A stretch of DNA of 64,000 nucleotides, taken from positions 13,675,813 through 13,739,812 of the forward strand of contig OY783197.1 of the NCBI GenBank assembly GCA_963678675.1, in the 5' to 3' direction. Below are positions 22,625 to 31,596 of this stretch, piece after piece. Source of the DNA: Xiphydria camelus (lineage: Eukaryota > Arthropoda > Insecta > Hymenoptera > Xiphydriidae). The notes under the pieces were generated by a model. That model ran no database searches, had not been told where the DNA came from, and saw only the letters and a list, made by a program, of their open reading frames with translations. Within the stretch, counting starts at the first letter, position 1. Every line of letters starts with the position of its first letter. The position numbers and the translations under genes were made by a program.

Positions 22625-24774
22625 TTGTTTATTTTTCCGGCAAAATCCCTGGATGAAGGCGTCCAAGCCGTCATGGCAGGCACACGGAAATGTGTTACGA
22701 TACAGGGGTTCTCACAAGGAACCCCAGTATCGGCGGTTGATCTGGGTAAGCAAGCAGGCCCGCAATCGTCGTCATCAAGCGACCGCCGCTCTGCATTGGT
22801 GGAAAACTTGGCTGCTGTCGAGTCTATCACTACACGTTCGGATCACATATGCAATAAGAGGATCCAGATTCATTTTGCTGTTTGTGGTAAGTATGAAGCA
22901 TCCAAGAATCGCAAACGTATTTCAGAGCGTATAAGGAATATGTATAAGGATTGTTTTGATTTGAACATGATAGATGAAGGTAATGATTGGGTACCACACA
23001 TCATTTGTGCTTCTTGTAACACAATGTTTCATCGTTACGATAAATCTCGAGACAAGAAATATCTCAATTTTCTTATACCAATACATTGGACCAAAGCGCA
23101 ATCTAGAAAAGATTGTTATTTCTGCAAAACATATCTAACTGGGTACAATAGGAAAAATAAATCACATATAAAGTATGCTAACGTTACGAGTGTCATACTA
23201 CCTGTTATTTCCAATGAGGACAATACAAACAAACGGAATTTTAGTTCAGATGGAATGAAAATAGACGAGATTAAAGCAAACGTTGAAAGAGAAAATATAG
23301 ATCAGCGTAGAGATTGTGTGAATGAGGATGAACAGTACGATGACAATAATAGAGATAAGAGCTATATGAGTGGAACTGATAGCGAAGATGAAAGTTACAC
23401 GAGTGAAAATGAAACTGATAATGACGATGAGAAATATATGAGCGGAGATGAAAGTGGCAGCGAAGATGGCCAAACGAATGATGAAGAAAGTGAAACTGAA
23501 GATGATTCTCATGAATACGTTCCAACGGGTTGTAAGACTAAAAAGCCTCAATTGTTCTCACAGGAAGAACTGAACGATTTCATTCGTAACATGGGATTGC
23601 CGAAAGATGTTGCCGAGTACTGTGCTTCTACGTTGAAAAAGAGAAATCTGCTGAAGAGAAGAAAACGAAGGTAACGTTTTACAGGACAAGAGAAAAAAAA
23701 TTTAGGAGCTTTTTCTCTCGTAATTCAAATAAGTCTCTCGTTTATTGTAATAATGTCAAAATATTAATCGACGAATTAAAGCCCGATACTTATAGTGCTG
23801 ATCAATGGAGACTTTTTATCGATTCTAGTAAACGTAGTCTCAAAGCAGTCTTACTCCACAATACTAATGTATACGCACCAATACCAGTTGCGCATTCGAC
23901 TGTTATGAATGAACCGTATGAATGTTTGAAAACTCTATTAGCAGCAATAAAATATGATGACCACAAATGGCAAGTTTGCGGAGATTTTAATATCCTCACA
24001 ATGATTCTGGGACAGCAATCTGGCTATACAAAAAAACCGTGTTATCTTTGTAAATGGGATAGTAGAGATAAACAGAATCATTACGTGAAAAAGGTTTGGG
24101 AACCTAGAACATCCTTCGTTGTAGGATCCGACAATATCTTACAGCAGCCGTTGATAGATTCAAAGAAGGTATTAATACCTCCATTACATATAAAGTTAGG
24201 ACTCATGAAACAATTCGTCAAAGCGTTGAATAAAGAAAGCGATTATTACAAATACTTACGAGATCAATTTCCAGGTCTATCTGATGCTAAAGTAGGCGCG
24301 GGAGTATTCGATGGACCTCAGATCAGAAAAATGTTTAGAGACAATCACTTCGTAACTCAAATGAGCTCTATTGAGAAGAATGCGTGGGTCAGCTTCAAGT
24401 AAGTATGTAGTAATTTTCTAGGCAATCATAAGAGCTCGGACTACAACAAAATAATATCTGACATGGTTGAGAATTTCAGGAGATTGGAATGTAACATGAG
24501 TTTAAAATTACATATGATGGACAGTCATGTGGACGAATTTCCAGATAACGTTGGCAATTTCAGTGAAGAACAAGGAGAACGTTTCCACCAAGATTTTAAA
24601 GATGTAGAACGAAGATTTCAGGGTAGATGGGATGAAAATATGATAGCAGATTTCTGTTGGATGTTGCAGAGAGAAAGCGCGGAAAAGGGAAAAAGCGCAA
24701 GAGAAATCCCTTGCACAGATCTTTTGAGAATAAACGAGTACGTTATAAAAGAAGGCGAAACGATGAAGAAGTAG
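22625..24774 (+). pseudogene. Orphan GERFHQD-family gene, lightly broken
   Basis: Recognised as a multi-copy arthropod/cnidarian family with no function I know. Order: N-terminal Cys cluster (FAVCGKYEASKNRKRI, WVPHIICASC, DCYFC); a long Asp/Glu/Ser-rich linker (about 23310-23515); FSQEELNDFIRN; then VTFYRTREKK, DQWRLFIDSSKRSLKAVLLH, GDFNILTMILGQQSGYTK with PCYLCKWDSRD, LIPPLHIKLGLMKQFVKAL, GVFDGPQIRKMF, CNMSLKLHMMDSHVDEFP and SEEQGERFHQDFK with DFCWML. The conserved Asp, His and Glu are compatible with an RNase H-like/DDE nuclease, which is inference only. Breaks: one frameshift near 23650 and one in-frame TAA near 24402. The initiator is uncertain (Met at 22625 or 22673). It is the sole gene of the 16836-25550 element and ends about 65 bp before the right repeat zone. 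A second decayed copy is at 33333-34823. Confidence 0.75.
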
Positions 24775-25021
24775 CAGAGTGAAATACAAAATACACGTTC
24801 CAGCGGCTTCAAAAATATAACGGAGTGATGATGCGAAAAGATTTGAACACTTTTGCTGGATTTGACCTTGAAATGAACTTGACCCTGACATACTGGTGGC
24901 AAACGAACCTCGGATTCTAACTCAGTGACCTCGAAAACATATTGACGTGGTAGTTAATTCTCGTGAAGGCACATTTTCTTATTTTTGCAATTGTCATATG
25001 AACCTTCAATACAATAATATA

Positions 25022-25550
25022 AAGTGACCTTGAAGTGACCTTAGGAATTATGTTATCAACAAAATTGGATACATATCTAGACGTAAAATTTCCCGTTCTT
25101 TCAGAATCTGCAGTAAAAAAATTCATTTTTGGGAGAATAAATATATTTGACCTTGAAATGACCTTGAATTTGACCTTGTCGGATCAAACGGACATCGGAT
25201 TTGGATTCAGCGACCCCAAAAATATATAGGAATAATAATTTGAATCGATTTGACTATTTTTCCAGGATTTGACCTTGAAATGACCTTGAACGTGACGTGA
25301 TGGAGACAAACGGATACCGGATTCGGATTCAGCGACCTCAAAAACATAAAGATATACTGGTCTGGTTCCGGGAACAGGAACTTTTTTTTTTGTGTGCCTG
25401 TGCTATTTTTCCAGGATTTGTCCTTGAAAGGACCTTGAACGTGACGTGATGGAGACAAACGGACACCGGATTCGGATTCAGCAACCTCAAAAACATAAAG
25501 ATATACTGGTCTGGTTCCGGGAACAGGAGCTTTTTTTTTGTGTGCCTGTG
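25022..25550. repeat. Right TIR with tandem units
   Basis: Inverse of 16836-17378, read right to left: two CACAGGCACAC units (from 25550 and about 25397) and a partial third. It lacks a ~20-bp spacer present in the left TIR. Many TGACCTTGA words (for example 25025-25033) are the complement of TCAAGGTCA. Related TGACCTTG words continue leftward to about 24863 outside the matched arm. Confidence 0.85.
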
Positions 25551-25694
25551 TTATCATTGTAGCTCCTTCCAGGCATCAGCTACTTCTTTTCTGTTTTTGT
25601 GGTTAACATGTTTCGGATCCCATATAATCGAAAATCGCTGGTACATATCCCAGAACTCCAAGACCAATTCGTTAGACCATTCCATAATGGGCAT
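25551..25694 (-). pseudogene. MADF-domain gene, 5' part of split exon
   Basis: Starts at a Met at 25694 and reads MPIMEWSNELVLEFWDMYQR, IIWDPKHVNHKNRKEVADAW, KELQ. This is the N-terminal helix pair of a MADF / Myb-SANT-like DNA-binding domain (W at the start, WD-P in the centre, then W of the third helix). The frame continues in 16619-16835 after the inserted 8.7-kb element. Facing the Harbinger transposase, it is most likely the element's Myb-like partner protein, needed in related elements for nuclear import and DNA binding. Two stops at the junction suggest a pseudogene. Confidence 0.75.
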
Positions 25695-25897
25695 TTCATA
25701 AAAATAGGGAACGTAAATGCACTTCACTCATCTTGGAGCGACACTGAGCGTCTTTTAGCACTGATAAGAAGGTTCATATGGGAGATAACCGATAAACTGT
25801 AGTATCGGAAAGAAATCAAAGTTGCATTATTTGTGAAACATTTATCGTCTGTGCGTCGCGTGAGTTGGTAGAAGACTGGCCTTTTCGACTGGAAGGT

Positions 25898-26070
25898 GGG
25901 GTCACACAACCGGAATGTCTTTCTGAATTCAAATCATCCAGAATTGTATGTAATTTGAACTAGGCAGAACACACGTCCGGATTTTTTCAGTTTCTGAATT
26001 CTTCAGATTCTTTTGTCAGATTCTGCATTCCGTTTCTGAATTTAGAAAGACATTTCGGCTGTGTGACCCC
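25898..26070. mobile_element. 173-bp MITE, GGGGTCACACA ends
   Basis: Inverted ends GGGGTCACACAACCGGAATG and its near complement at 26051-26070, continuing through TCTTTCTGAATTC. Internal words TTCTGAATTC and TTCAGATTC repeat. Target duplication not clear. May be a short derivative of a Harbinger-like element. Confidence 0.7.
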
Positions 26071-26304
26071 AGCCGAAGTGCTCCTTCTAAAGGATCAGTT
26101 CGGATGTTGGAGAGAGTCGGTTCTACCTGAGCGTGAGCTCAGAGATCGGCGAGTGGTGTCTACAGTTAGGGGCGGTATTACGGCTAGCAACGAAGGTAGT
26201 GTCAACCGTGGGAACATTCGGTACGAATCAGGGTAAGCTTAGGAGTCGCTAATTGAGGAAGAGGTACCGCTCCACAACGTGACAAAATGTGAGCATGTGG
26301 AGGA

Positions 26305-26545
26305 TTAAGAATTCCGCATAGCAATAAAACCCGCTAGGGTTCGTTGCGAAATGTCGTTAAAGGCATAGCGGTCCGATCGCGGGGAGTACCCAATCGGGAT
26401 GACGGTACTTTCGCAGAACTAAGGTCCCAATATTCCGTATAGCAATAAACCCCGCTATGGTTCATCGCGAAGAAGCATATTGGTCCGATCGTAGGGAGTA
26501 CCTGGTCGGGATGACCGTACATTCACCGAACGAAGGTCGCAACAT
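26305..26545. repeat. Two-copy tandem duplication, ~120 bp
   Basis: Units begin AATTCCGCATAGCAATAAA (about 26308) and TATTCCGTATAGCAATAAA (about 26433), and share GGTCCGATCG, GGGAGTACC and GGGATGACGGTAC. GC-rich compared with the flanks; no gene seen. Confidence 0.7.
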
Positions 26546-26557
26546 GCTCCCGCCTAT

Positions 26558-27253
26558 AGCTCGCTACAGACTATGCATGTATTCGCGATTCGTGATGCGC
26601 GATGCGTGATTCGAGGGCAATTCGCGAATAGTGTGTAGGGACTTGTTCGTTAAAAATCGATTCGTAAATAACATGGTTCGTGTGTTTGCAGTAATTCACT
26701 CTTGGAGGCGGTAAATTGACGAATATCAAAGGCTGCGCATCAACACGAACCGCTGATTCATCGAAGTTCCGGCTGTGTTCATAGCTAATTCGTCTATTCG
26801 CTGTGCGCGCTAGTTTGTTTGGAGGGTCCTCCAGTGTATATAGGTTAAAACTGTTTACATTAATTTTATTATACATACTGCATTCTTGTTTTTTTTTGTA
26901 ATAATAATTAAAAGCAATGGCCGAACAAGATCACAAGCAAGAATACGAGTGGTCTCATGTGCGCGTTCTAGATTTAATCTATGAAATTGAACAACTGCGT
27001 TATTTGTGGGATTCAAGGGATAAAGATAAGAAAAATACCTACTGAAATAATAAATATAGGCTTTGCTCTTTGTTCACAAATTTCCGTGAACTAACTGCGA
27101 ACATGGATGAATCACGCATCGCGCATCACGAATCGTGAAAAAAATGCATAGTCTGTATGCTCTGTTTGCGAATTGCTACGAACTACAATGAACTGGACGA
27201 ATCACGCATCGTGCATCACGAATCGCGAATACATGCATAGTATGTAGCGAGCT
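26558..27253. mobile_element. TIR element with MADF fragment
   Basis: Inverted ends AGCTCGCTACAGACTATGCA (26558) and the complement ending 27253, extending through TGTATTCGCGATTCGTGATG and CGATGCGTGATTCG; a second inner copy of the right arm lies at about 27110-27160. It contains one short coding frame, 26917-27045. It may be a non-autonomous PIF/Harbinger-type element that kept part of the Myb-like gene. Confidence 0.65.
26917..27045 (+). pseudogene. Truncated MADF-domain peptide, 42 aa
   Basis: Reads MAEQDHKQEYEWSHVRVLDL, IYEIEQLRYLWDSRDKDKKN, TY then stop. The spacing of W, L-x2-L-I and LWD matches the first half of a MADF/Myb-SANT domain (compare EWSNELVLEFW...IIWDPKH at 25551-25694). 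The rest of the domain is missing, so it cannot fold as a full MADF domain. It lies centrally between the inverted repeats of 26558-27253, in a plausible poly-T/AT-rich leader. Could be a relic or the first exon of a spliced gene; no second exon was found. Confidence 0.55.
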
Positions 27254-27672
27254 TTTGAACCGTAGGCGTTCAAATTGATGGGATAATGTAACTACATCTA
27301 AACTAAAACCTACGTTATTATCCATGTGTCACTGTTATTGTTCATTGTTCGGTGTGCCGTCGTTAATAGTACGATAGTTAAATCGTAATTGTTTACTCGC
27401 GACGGTTAAATCGTGACCCCTTCTCGGGTTGCGGGAGCCTCGCGGGAGGGCACGGGACGAGCAACGAAATCAACTATGCGTAGCTGGGCACACCATGTGG
27501 GAGCGGAGGCGAAGAAGCCCGATGTTACTTCATCATCCTTTACTACGCGTCGTTTTACCGACAAGACCGCTAATAGTGGGCGAATGCCGAATGTTTGGTG
27601 CAGTAGAGCTCCCACACACTATGCAAAGGATCACGAATGGCCAATATTCGCCAAATGCACGCATTGTAGTTA
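27254..27672. other. Unassigned CpG-rich spacer
   Basis: No gene seen; 27410-27620 is GC- and CpG-rich and open on both strands, but without a recognisable domain. The words TTCGCCAAATGC and CACACTATGC recall the 8200-8400 tandem repeat. It ends at the TA target of the Tc1-like element. Confidence 0.35.
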
Positions 27673-27779
27673 CAGTCTGTCACGTAAGAGCGTAGCGGCG
27701 ATTACTAGCAGGAAATGAATCGTACGCATGTACCTTTTTTTCCGTTGTAGAAGGAACCCTTGTCGTTTGCGCAGTTCCA

Positions 27780-27970
27780 TTAGTAACACGTCCAGTCTCC
27801 TCCAGCATCGATAATTGCCTGACACCTCCGAGGCGATTTTCAGCGTATTCTCTTTCGGGAAAGACCTCCAAATTTTTCGAATTGGAGCCAAATTTCAGGG
27901 CCGGTTTCTACAAAGCTTCAGCTTTATTAATGCCCAAACATGTTCGATGGGATTTGCATCGGGCGACTGA
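27780..27970 (-). pseudogene. Tc1 transposase fragment, downstream half
   Basis: Minus-strand reading gives QSPDANPIEHVWALIKLKL then a stop a few codons on (CRNRP). SPD-x-NPIE-[HN]-[VL]-W holds the third catalytic acidic residue of Tc1-family DD34E transposases. When the inserted element and one TGA copy are removed, the sequence joins to 31036-31165 as TLDCPSQSPDANPIEHVW, which proves the split. Past the stop, another frame retains Tc1-like tail residues (KIWRSFPKENTLKIASE). Confidence 0.8.
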
Positions 27971-28158
27971 CAAGGGGACCCTTCGAAAGTCGGAGCACCG
28001 ATTGTAATGAATTTTTTTATAAATAAAGGGAAGTCCCCTGAGTAACGCTCATACTTTACTTTTGTCCAATGCGCCTTTGTTTATTTAAAAAAAAAGAAAT
28101 TGTTTTGACGCGTAAAGTGTGTACTGTAATGTAATACTCGGTATCCAAGGTAACGGCG

Positions 28159-28239
28159 TGGCGCAGTCGGCTAAGGCATAGACTTACCACGCGGGCGTCC
28201 CGCGTTCGATTCCCGTGCATACACTATCTTTTTTTTTTT
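28159..28239 (+). promoter_or_regulatory. tRNA-like pol III promoter in left TIR
   Basis: An exact A-box-like TGGCGCAGTCGG (28159-28170), a B-box-like GTTCGATTCCC (28204-28214) and a run of 11 T (28229-28239) that would terminate pol III. The B box starts 45 bp after the A box. Orientation is inward. The body reads like a tRNA (GGCGTGGCGCAGTCGGCTAA ... GCGTTCGATTCCCG), but the acceptor and T stems do not pair well, so it is tRNA-derived and not a working tRNA. Confidence 0.75.
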
Positions 28240-28392
28240 GCCAATTTCGAACTTTCACTTTTTTTATTATTCAAACTATTGCTACTAATCTTTAGAAGTA
28301 AAATAAATCTAGGTAAGACGAAAAAACAAAATTTAAACACGTTCAATTACAAAAAGCATTTTCATTTATTCGTAACAAGTGAAATTTTAAAT

Positions 28393-30469
28393 TTAATTGG
28401 TATACTTATCGTTAATTCCATCGGACGATTCCGATGGTGATTCTGGGGCCGACATCTTACATACTTTAGGATGATAAATATCATATAAACACTTAAAACA
28501 CAAAATCTCTTTACACCAAGCACATTTCATAAACGTTACAAAACCGCAGTTACATTTTTGTTTCAAATTGCTCAACGGGAAACAGACATCATTTATATTA
28601 TTGAAAAAAGGTCTTTCTTCTATCAATTCAGACGCAAACCACGCATATTTAATCATCTCGGTGAATGCGGGCGCACTCAACTGATGATGAATAATTGAGT
28701 GGATCTTGATTGCGTCTTCTCGAGATGACAGTTCTCGTTGTTCTTTTAATAAATCTGACGCATTCTGTAATCTCTTCACAAAATTCTTCACTTGTCGATA
28801 AAAGTATACGTCACATGGTTGACACAAAGGGGTACATTTAGGAGGAATAATTTTTAATGTGCAAGTAACTTCCCCATCACTGTTTGTGAACACATCGTCA
28901 TACAAAGTACTATCGGCTTGACCACTCCACGAATCGACGAGCAAAACAAATTTATCTTCTTTAACATAAGGCTTCAACGTTGTCTCCAGAAATTTTCTGT
29001 ATAAATGTGTAGTCAACACCTGATTTTGAGCAAGTAATTACAAAATTTCCTAATTCTTTAGTAAGCTGTTCAACTTTTTTGGAAACTTGAGGACCAAAAT
29101 TATTTGCAGGTTCTTGCAGACAGATAAAAACGTGGGGGAGCAATTTACCAGATGCAGTGACGCTGTACTGTGCTGTATACGAATGAGTGAGCTTCGATAA
29201 GTTTCGTTTTTTAACGAGAACCGTTTTCGCGCCTTTATAATCCAAACTCCTATTATATGCTGTATCATACTGACATCCGGTCTGGTCACTATTGATGATG
29301 AAGTCGGGATGATAGTTAGGCATCAGAAACCTCGTTGCCACTCTGAATCTTTCCGCTGCTTCCAAAGTTTCCTCCAAGGTAGCCATGTCATTCTTACTGA
29401 CGAATTTCGTGACTTTTCGTTGTCTTATTACGTATTTTCTCTTGAAGTTCTGGACCCAGCAACTGCTTGCTCGAAATGTGAATTTCTCTGCAATGTACGG
29501 AAAAGAACTGGATGTAGCCCACTGTTGTAGATCTCGTGTCGTCACTTGCTCCAATCGGCTTCTCGTTTCTTCAAACCGTTCGAATGTTCCAGAGTTAATC
29601 ATCCCTATTTTGTCATTCCTAGTGCCACTTTCCTGGACATCCTTTTTCCATTGAATTAGATAATCCTTCCTTTTCAGCCGTGTGCAACCATGAGCGTGCA
29701 GAGTCTTCAAACTCCACTTGGGATGAGCCTGGGTGAGGGCCACAGCTTTGGCCTTGTACTCCAACGGGATGTAATCTTTCGAAGATGGTTCCTCGTCGTC
29801 ATCAGGACTGTAATTCTGGCTGTAATCTATATCCATCGCTGGATCTGGACACTGCAAGAAGAAAATAAAAAAACATAAATCCAATGAAGTCATGAGAACA
29901 TTTCCAGAGCAAAAAATACAAGATTACACATTACAGAAACATACCTCTTCATATAGTTGCTCTTCATCTGGTTCTTCCGAAGTGATAAGGTCCTCGTCAA
30001 CGATAAAATGGCTCGTAGTTATAATATCTTTTATTGTTTGAGCCAATTCCTTTGCCAAAACAATCTCTCGACTTGTGAATTTGTTTGGAGCCGAGGCATC
30101 CTTAATTTTCAATCCATCCTCCTCCAGAATCTCTGACACAAGGAACCAAGAATTCGAGAAAGTTATTCTCATATCTTCCTCATACTTCAAGCACTCATTA
30201 CTTATGGGCGATTCTTGACGTTCAGGTATTCCTGACTCGTTTTCCATTTTCCAAAATACCTTCCAAAGTGTACTAGGTGAACGTTGGAAGAAAACTGATG
30301 ATAAGACCTCCATCACGTCGACTTTTAAGGCATTTTCGAACAAAGGGGGAAAATTTGGGAGTAGCTTCGTAGAATAATGAGTAACTGGTAATTGTAGGAC
30401 ATTTTCTAGGTTTCCAGACGAACAGCATAATACCCCGCTGACAATAAGAAGGGTTAGAGTGTATAACAT
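28393..30469 (-). pseudogene. DDE_1 (Jerky/Tigger-like) transposase, two exons, one frameshift
   Basis: Exon 1 (to 29945) encodes an acidic N-terminal part ending DEEQLYEE, donor GAG|GTATGT. Exon 2 starts at 29851 (acceptor CTTCTTGCAG) as CPDPAMDIDYSQ, in phase. Domains: IPLEYKAKAVALTQAHPKWS (HTH), FRASSCWVQNFKRKYVIRQR (CENP-B-like HTH), INSDQTGCQYD (first Asp), LLVDSWSGQ (second Asp), LCQPCDVYFYRQ (third Asp), and a C-terminal Cys-rich tail CNCGFVTFMKCAWCKEILCF then KCLYDIYHPKVC. A single one-base frameshift near 29000, between SKSG and LTTHLYRKFL, is the only clear break, so the copy is young. The initiator is uncertain: 30469, or a later Met such as MEVLSSV or MENESG. The tail's CAWC-x4-CF and final YH-x2-C pattern is shared with the transposase at 10093-11691. 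Confidence 0.85.
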
Positions 30470-30767
30470 AGCAATGAGTAATTGACCCTGGTGTTAACGT
30501 CACGAGTGAATTACCACCAAATTTAATGAATGTTTCGTAGGAAAATGAGTAATTTGCACTTACCCGGCATTGACGTCATTTAATGTGAAGCATAGAAATT
30601 GTCACCAAAACTTCACTAATTTGCCTTCGAATGATTAGTAACAATCGTTCAAAATATAGTTTTAAATGCAAAAAAATTTTTTATTCACGTTACCTAGATT
30701 TATTTTACTTCTAAAGATTAGTAGCAATAGTTTGAATAATAAAAAAAGTGAAAAAGTTCGAAATTGG

Positions 30768-30848
30768 CAAAAAAAAAAAAGAGTGCATGCACGGGAATCG
30801 AGCGCGGGACGCCCATGTGGTAAGTCTATGCCTTAGCCGACTGCGCCA
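30768..30848 (-). promoter_or_regulatory. tRNA-like pol III promoter in right TIR
   Basis: Mirror copy of the left TIR segment: A box TGGCGCAGTCGG exact (complement at 30837-30848), B box GCTCGATTCCC (one change, complement at 30793-30803) and a T-run on the minus strand at about 30768-30780. Also directed inward. Confidence 0.7.
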
Positions 30849-31035
30849 CGCCGTCTTGGATACCGAATATTACATTACAGTACACACTTTACGCGTCAAA
30901 ACAATTTCTTTTTTTTTAAATAAACAAAGGCGCATTGGACAAAAGTAAAGTATGAGCGTTACTCAGGGGACTTCCCTTTATTTATAAAAAAAAATTCATT
31001 ACAATCGGTGCTCCGACTTTCGAAGGGTCCCCTTG

Positions 31036-31165
31036 TGAGACGGGCAATCCAAAGTGACAACGCATTTGGTCCTTCCACGATTTGCACACTTTACTTCGAT
31101 GTTTTTGGATCGTTGTCCTCTTGAAGGATCCAATTCTTCTTCTTTTTCTTGCTGTTTTCCATGCT
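31036..31165 (-). pseudogene. Tc1 transposase fragment, upstream half
   Basis: Minus-strand frames give GRIGSFK/WILQEDNDPK and then HRSKVCKSWKDQMRCH and TLDCPS. [QE]DNDPKH-x-S-K is the region of the second catalytic Asp in Tc1 transposases. Frame changes between these blocks show decay before the DDE_1 insertion at 31035. It continues in 27780-27970. Confidence 0.75.
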
Positions 31166-31269
31166 GCGTAAACGACAAGGGTTCCCTCTACATTACAAAA
31201 AAAAAACAGTACATGCGTACGATTCATTTCCTGCAAGTAATCGCCGTTACGTTTTTATGTGACAGACTG

Positions 31270-31596
31270 TATACAACGAGCGTCGCCCATAGCCTAAGAC
31301 CTCACTGCAAACTTATGTAGGTATCTGCTTTTTCAATGAAACTTAATTCAAATGAAAGATTAATGCCAATGTAATGTATTACTTCCGGGTTGCCTATAAA
31401 AAATTAACTGCAACTATGTGTAATTAAATATATTGTGTCATTTATTTGTATGAAATTGCACTATATGTTTTTTAAGCGAATGAAATGTCATTTGAAAGAA
31501 AATGATGTGAAGAATGTAAAAAAATAGGGTTGCCAGCTCTCAGTTGGCCGCAACCTCTAGGCAACCAGTTGTAAACAGGTACATTATTGTTGATTA
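31270..31596. other. Unassigned sequence
   Basis: No gene or repeat recognised. Low-GC spacer between the Tc1-like element and the next foldback. Confidence 0.3.

Larger units (their letters stand above)
16836..25550. mobile_element. 8.7-kb long-TIR element, TSD TTA, carries orphan gene
   Basis: Inverted ends CACAGGCACACAAAAAAAAG (16836) and its complement (25550), flanked by TTA on both sides (16833-16835 and 25551-25553). The TIRs are about 540 and 530 bp, built of tandem ~170-bp units. The insertion splits a MADF reading frame that is restored in phase when the element and one TTA are removed, so the ends are certain. Subtracting the P element at 17869-22590 leaves about 4.0 kb with a single gene on plus (22625-24774). 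The family is unknown to me. The foldback at 31597-32582 shares its terminal and subterminal sequence and looks like a relative. Confidence 0.88.
27971..31035. mobile_element. DDE_1 transposon 2, TSD TGA, tRNA-like TIRs
   Basis: Ends CAAGGGGACCCTTCGAAAGT (27971) and its complement (31035). TGA flanks it at 27968-27970 and 31036-31038, and removal of the element plus one TGA restores the interrupted Tc1 frame, so both the ends and the 3-bp duplication are firm. TIRs are about 365 bp (27971-28334 and 30665-31035) and each includes a tRNA-like segment with pol III boxes. One spliced transposase gene lies on minus. A 3-bp TGA duplication is unexpected for pogo/Tigger elements, which use TA. Confidence 0.9.
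27673..31269. mobile_element. Tc1-like element, TSD TA, split by DDE_1 element
   Basis: Ends CAGTCTGTCACGTAAGAG (27673) and GTGACAGACTG (31269), flanked by TA at 27671-27672 and 31270-31271. TIRs of about 100 bp share GGAAATGAATCGTACGCATG and AACGACAAGGGTTCC. Its own DNA is only 27673-27970 plus 31036-31269 (about 530 bp), with a fragment of a Tc1 transposase on minus. The remainder is the inserted element 27971-31035. Confidence 0.88.

Noticed and set aside
22467..22934. Open frame through the P-element right end into the orphan gene
   Set aside because: It crosses the P TIR and target duplication and is in a different frame from the conserved domain.
23246..23551. Antisense frame rich in Ile/Phe resembling membrane segments
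   Set aside because: It is antisense to the acidic linker of the orphan gene; complement of Asp/Glu codons gives hydrophobic residues.
16836..25550. Treating the P element and the orphan gene as one two-gene element
   Set aside because: The P element has its own TIRs and exact 8-bp duplication, so it is a later insertion.
28150..28230. Genuine tRNA gene
   Set aside because: A and B boxes are good but acceptor and T stems do not pair, and the mirror copy in the other TIR shows it is part of the transposon.
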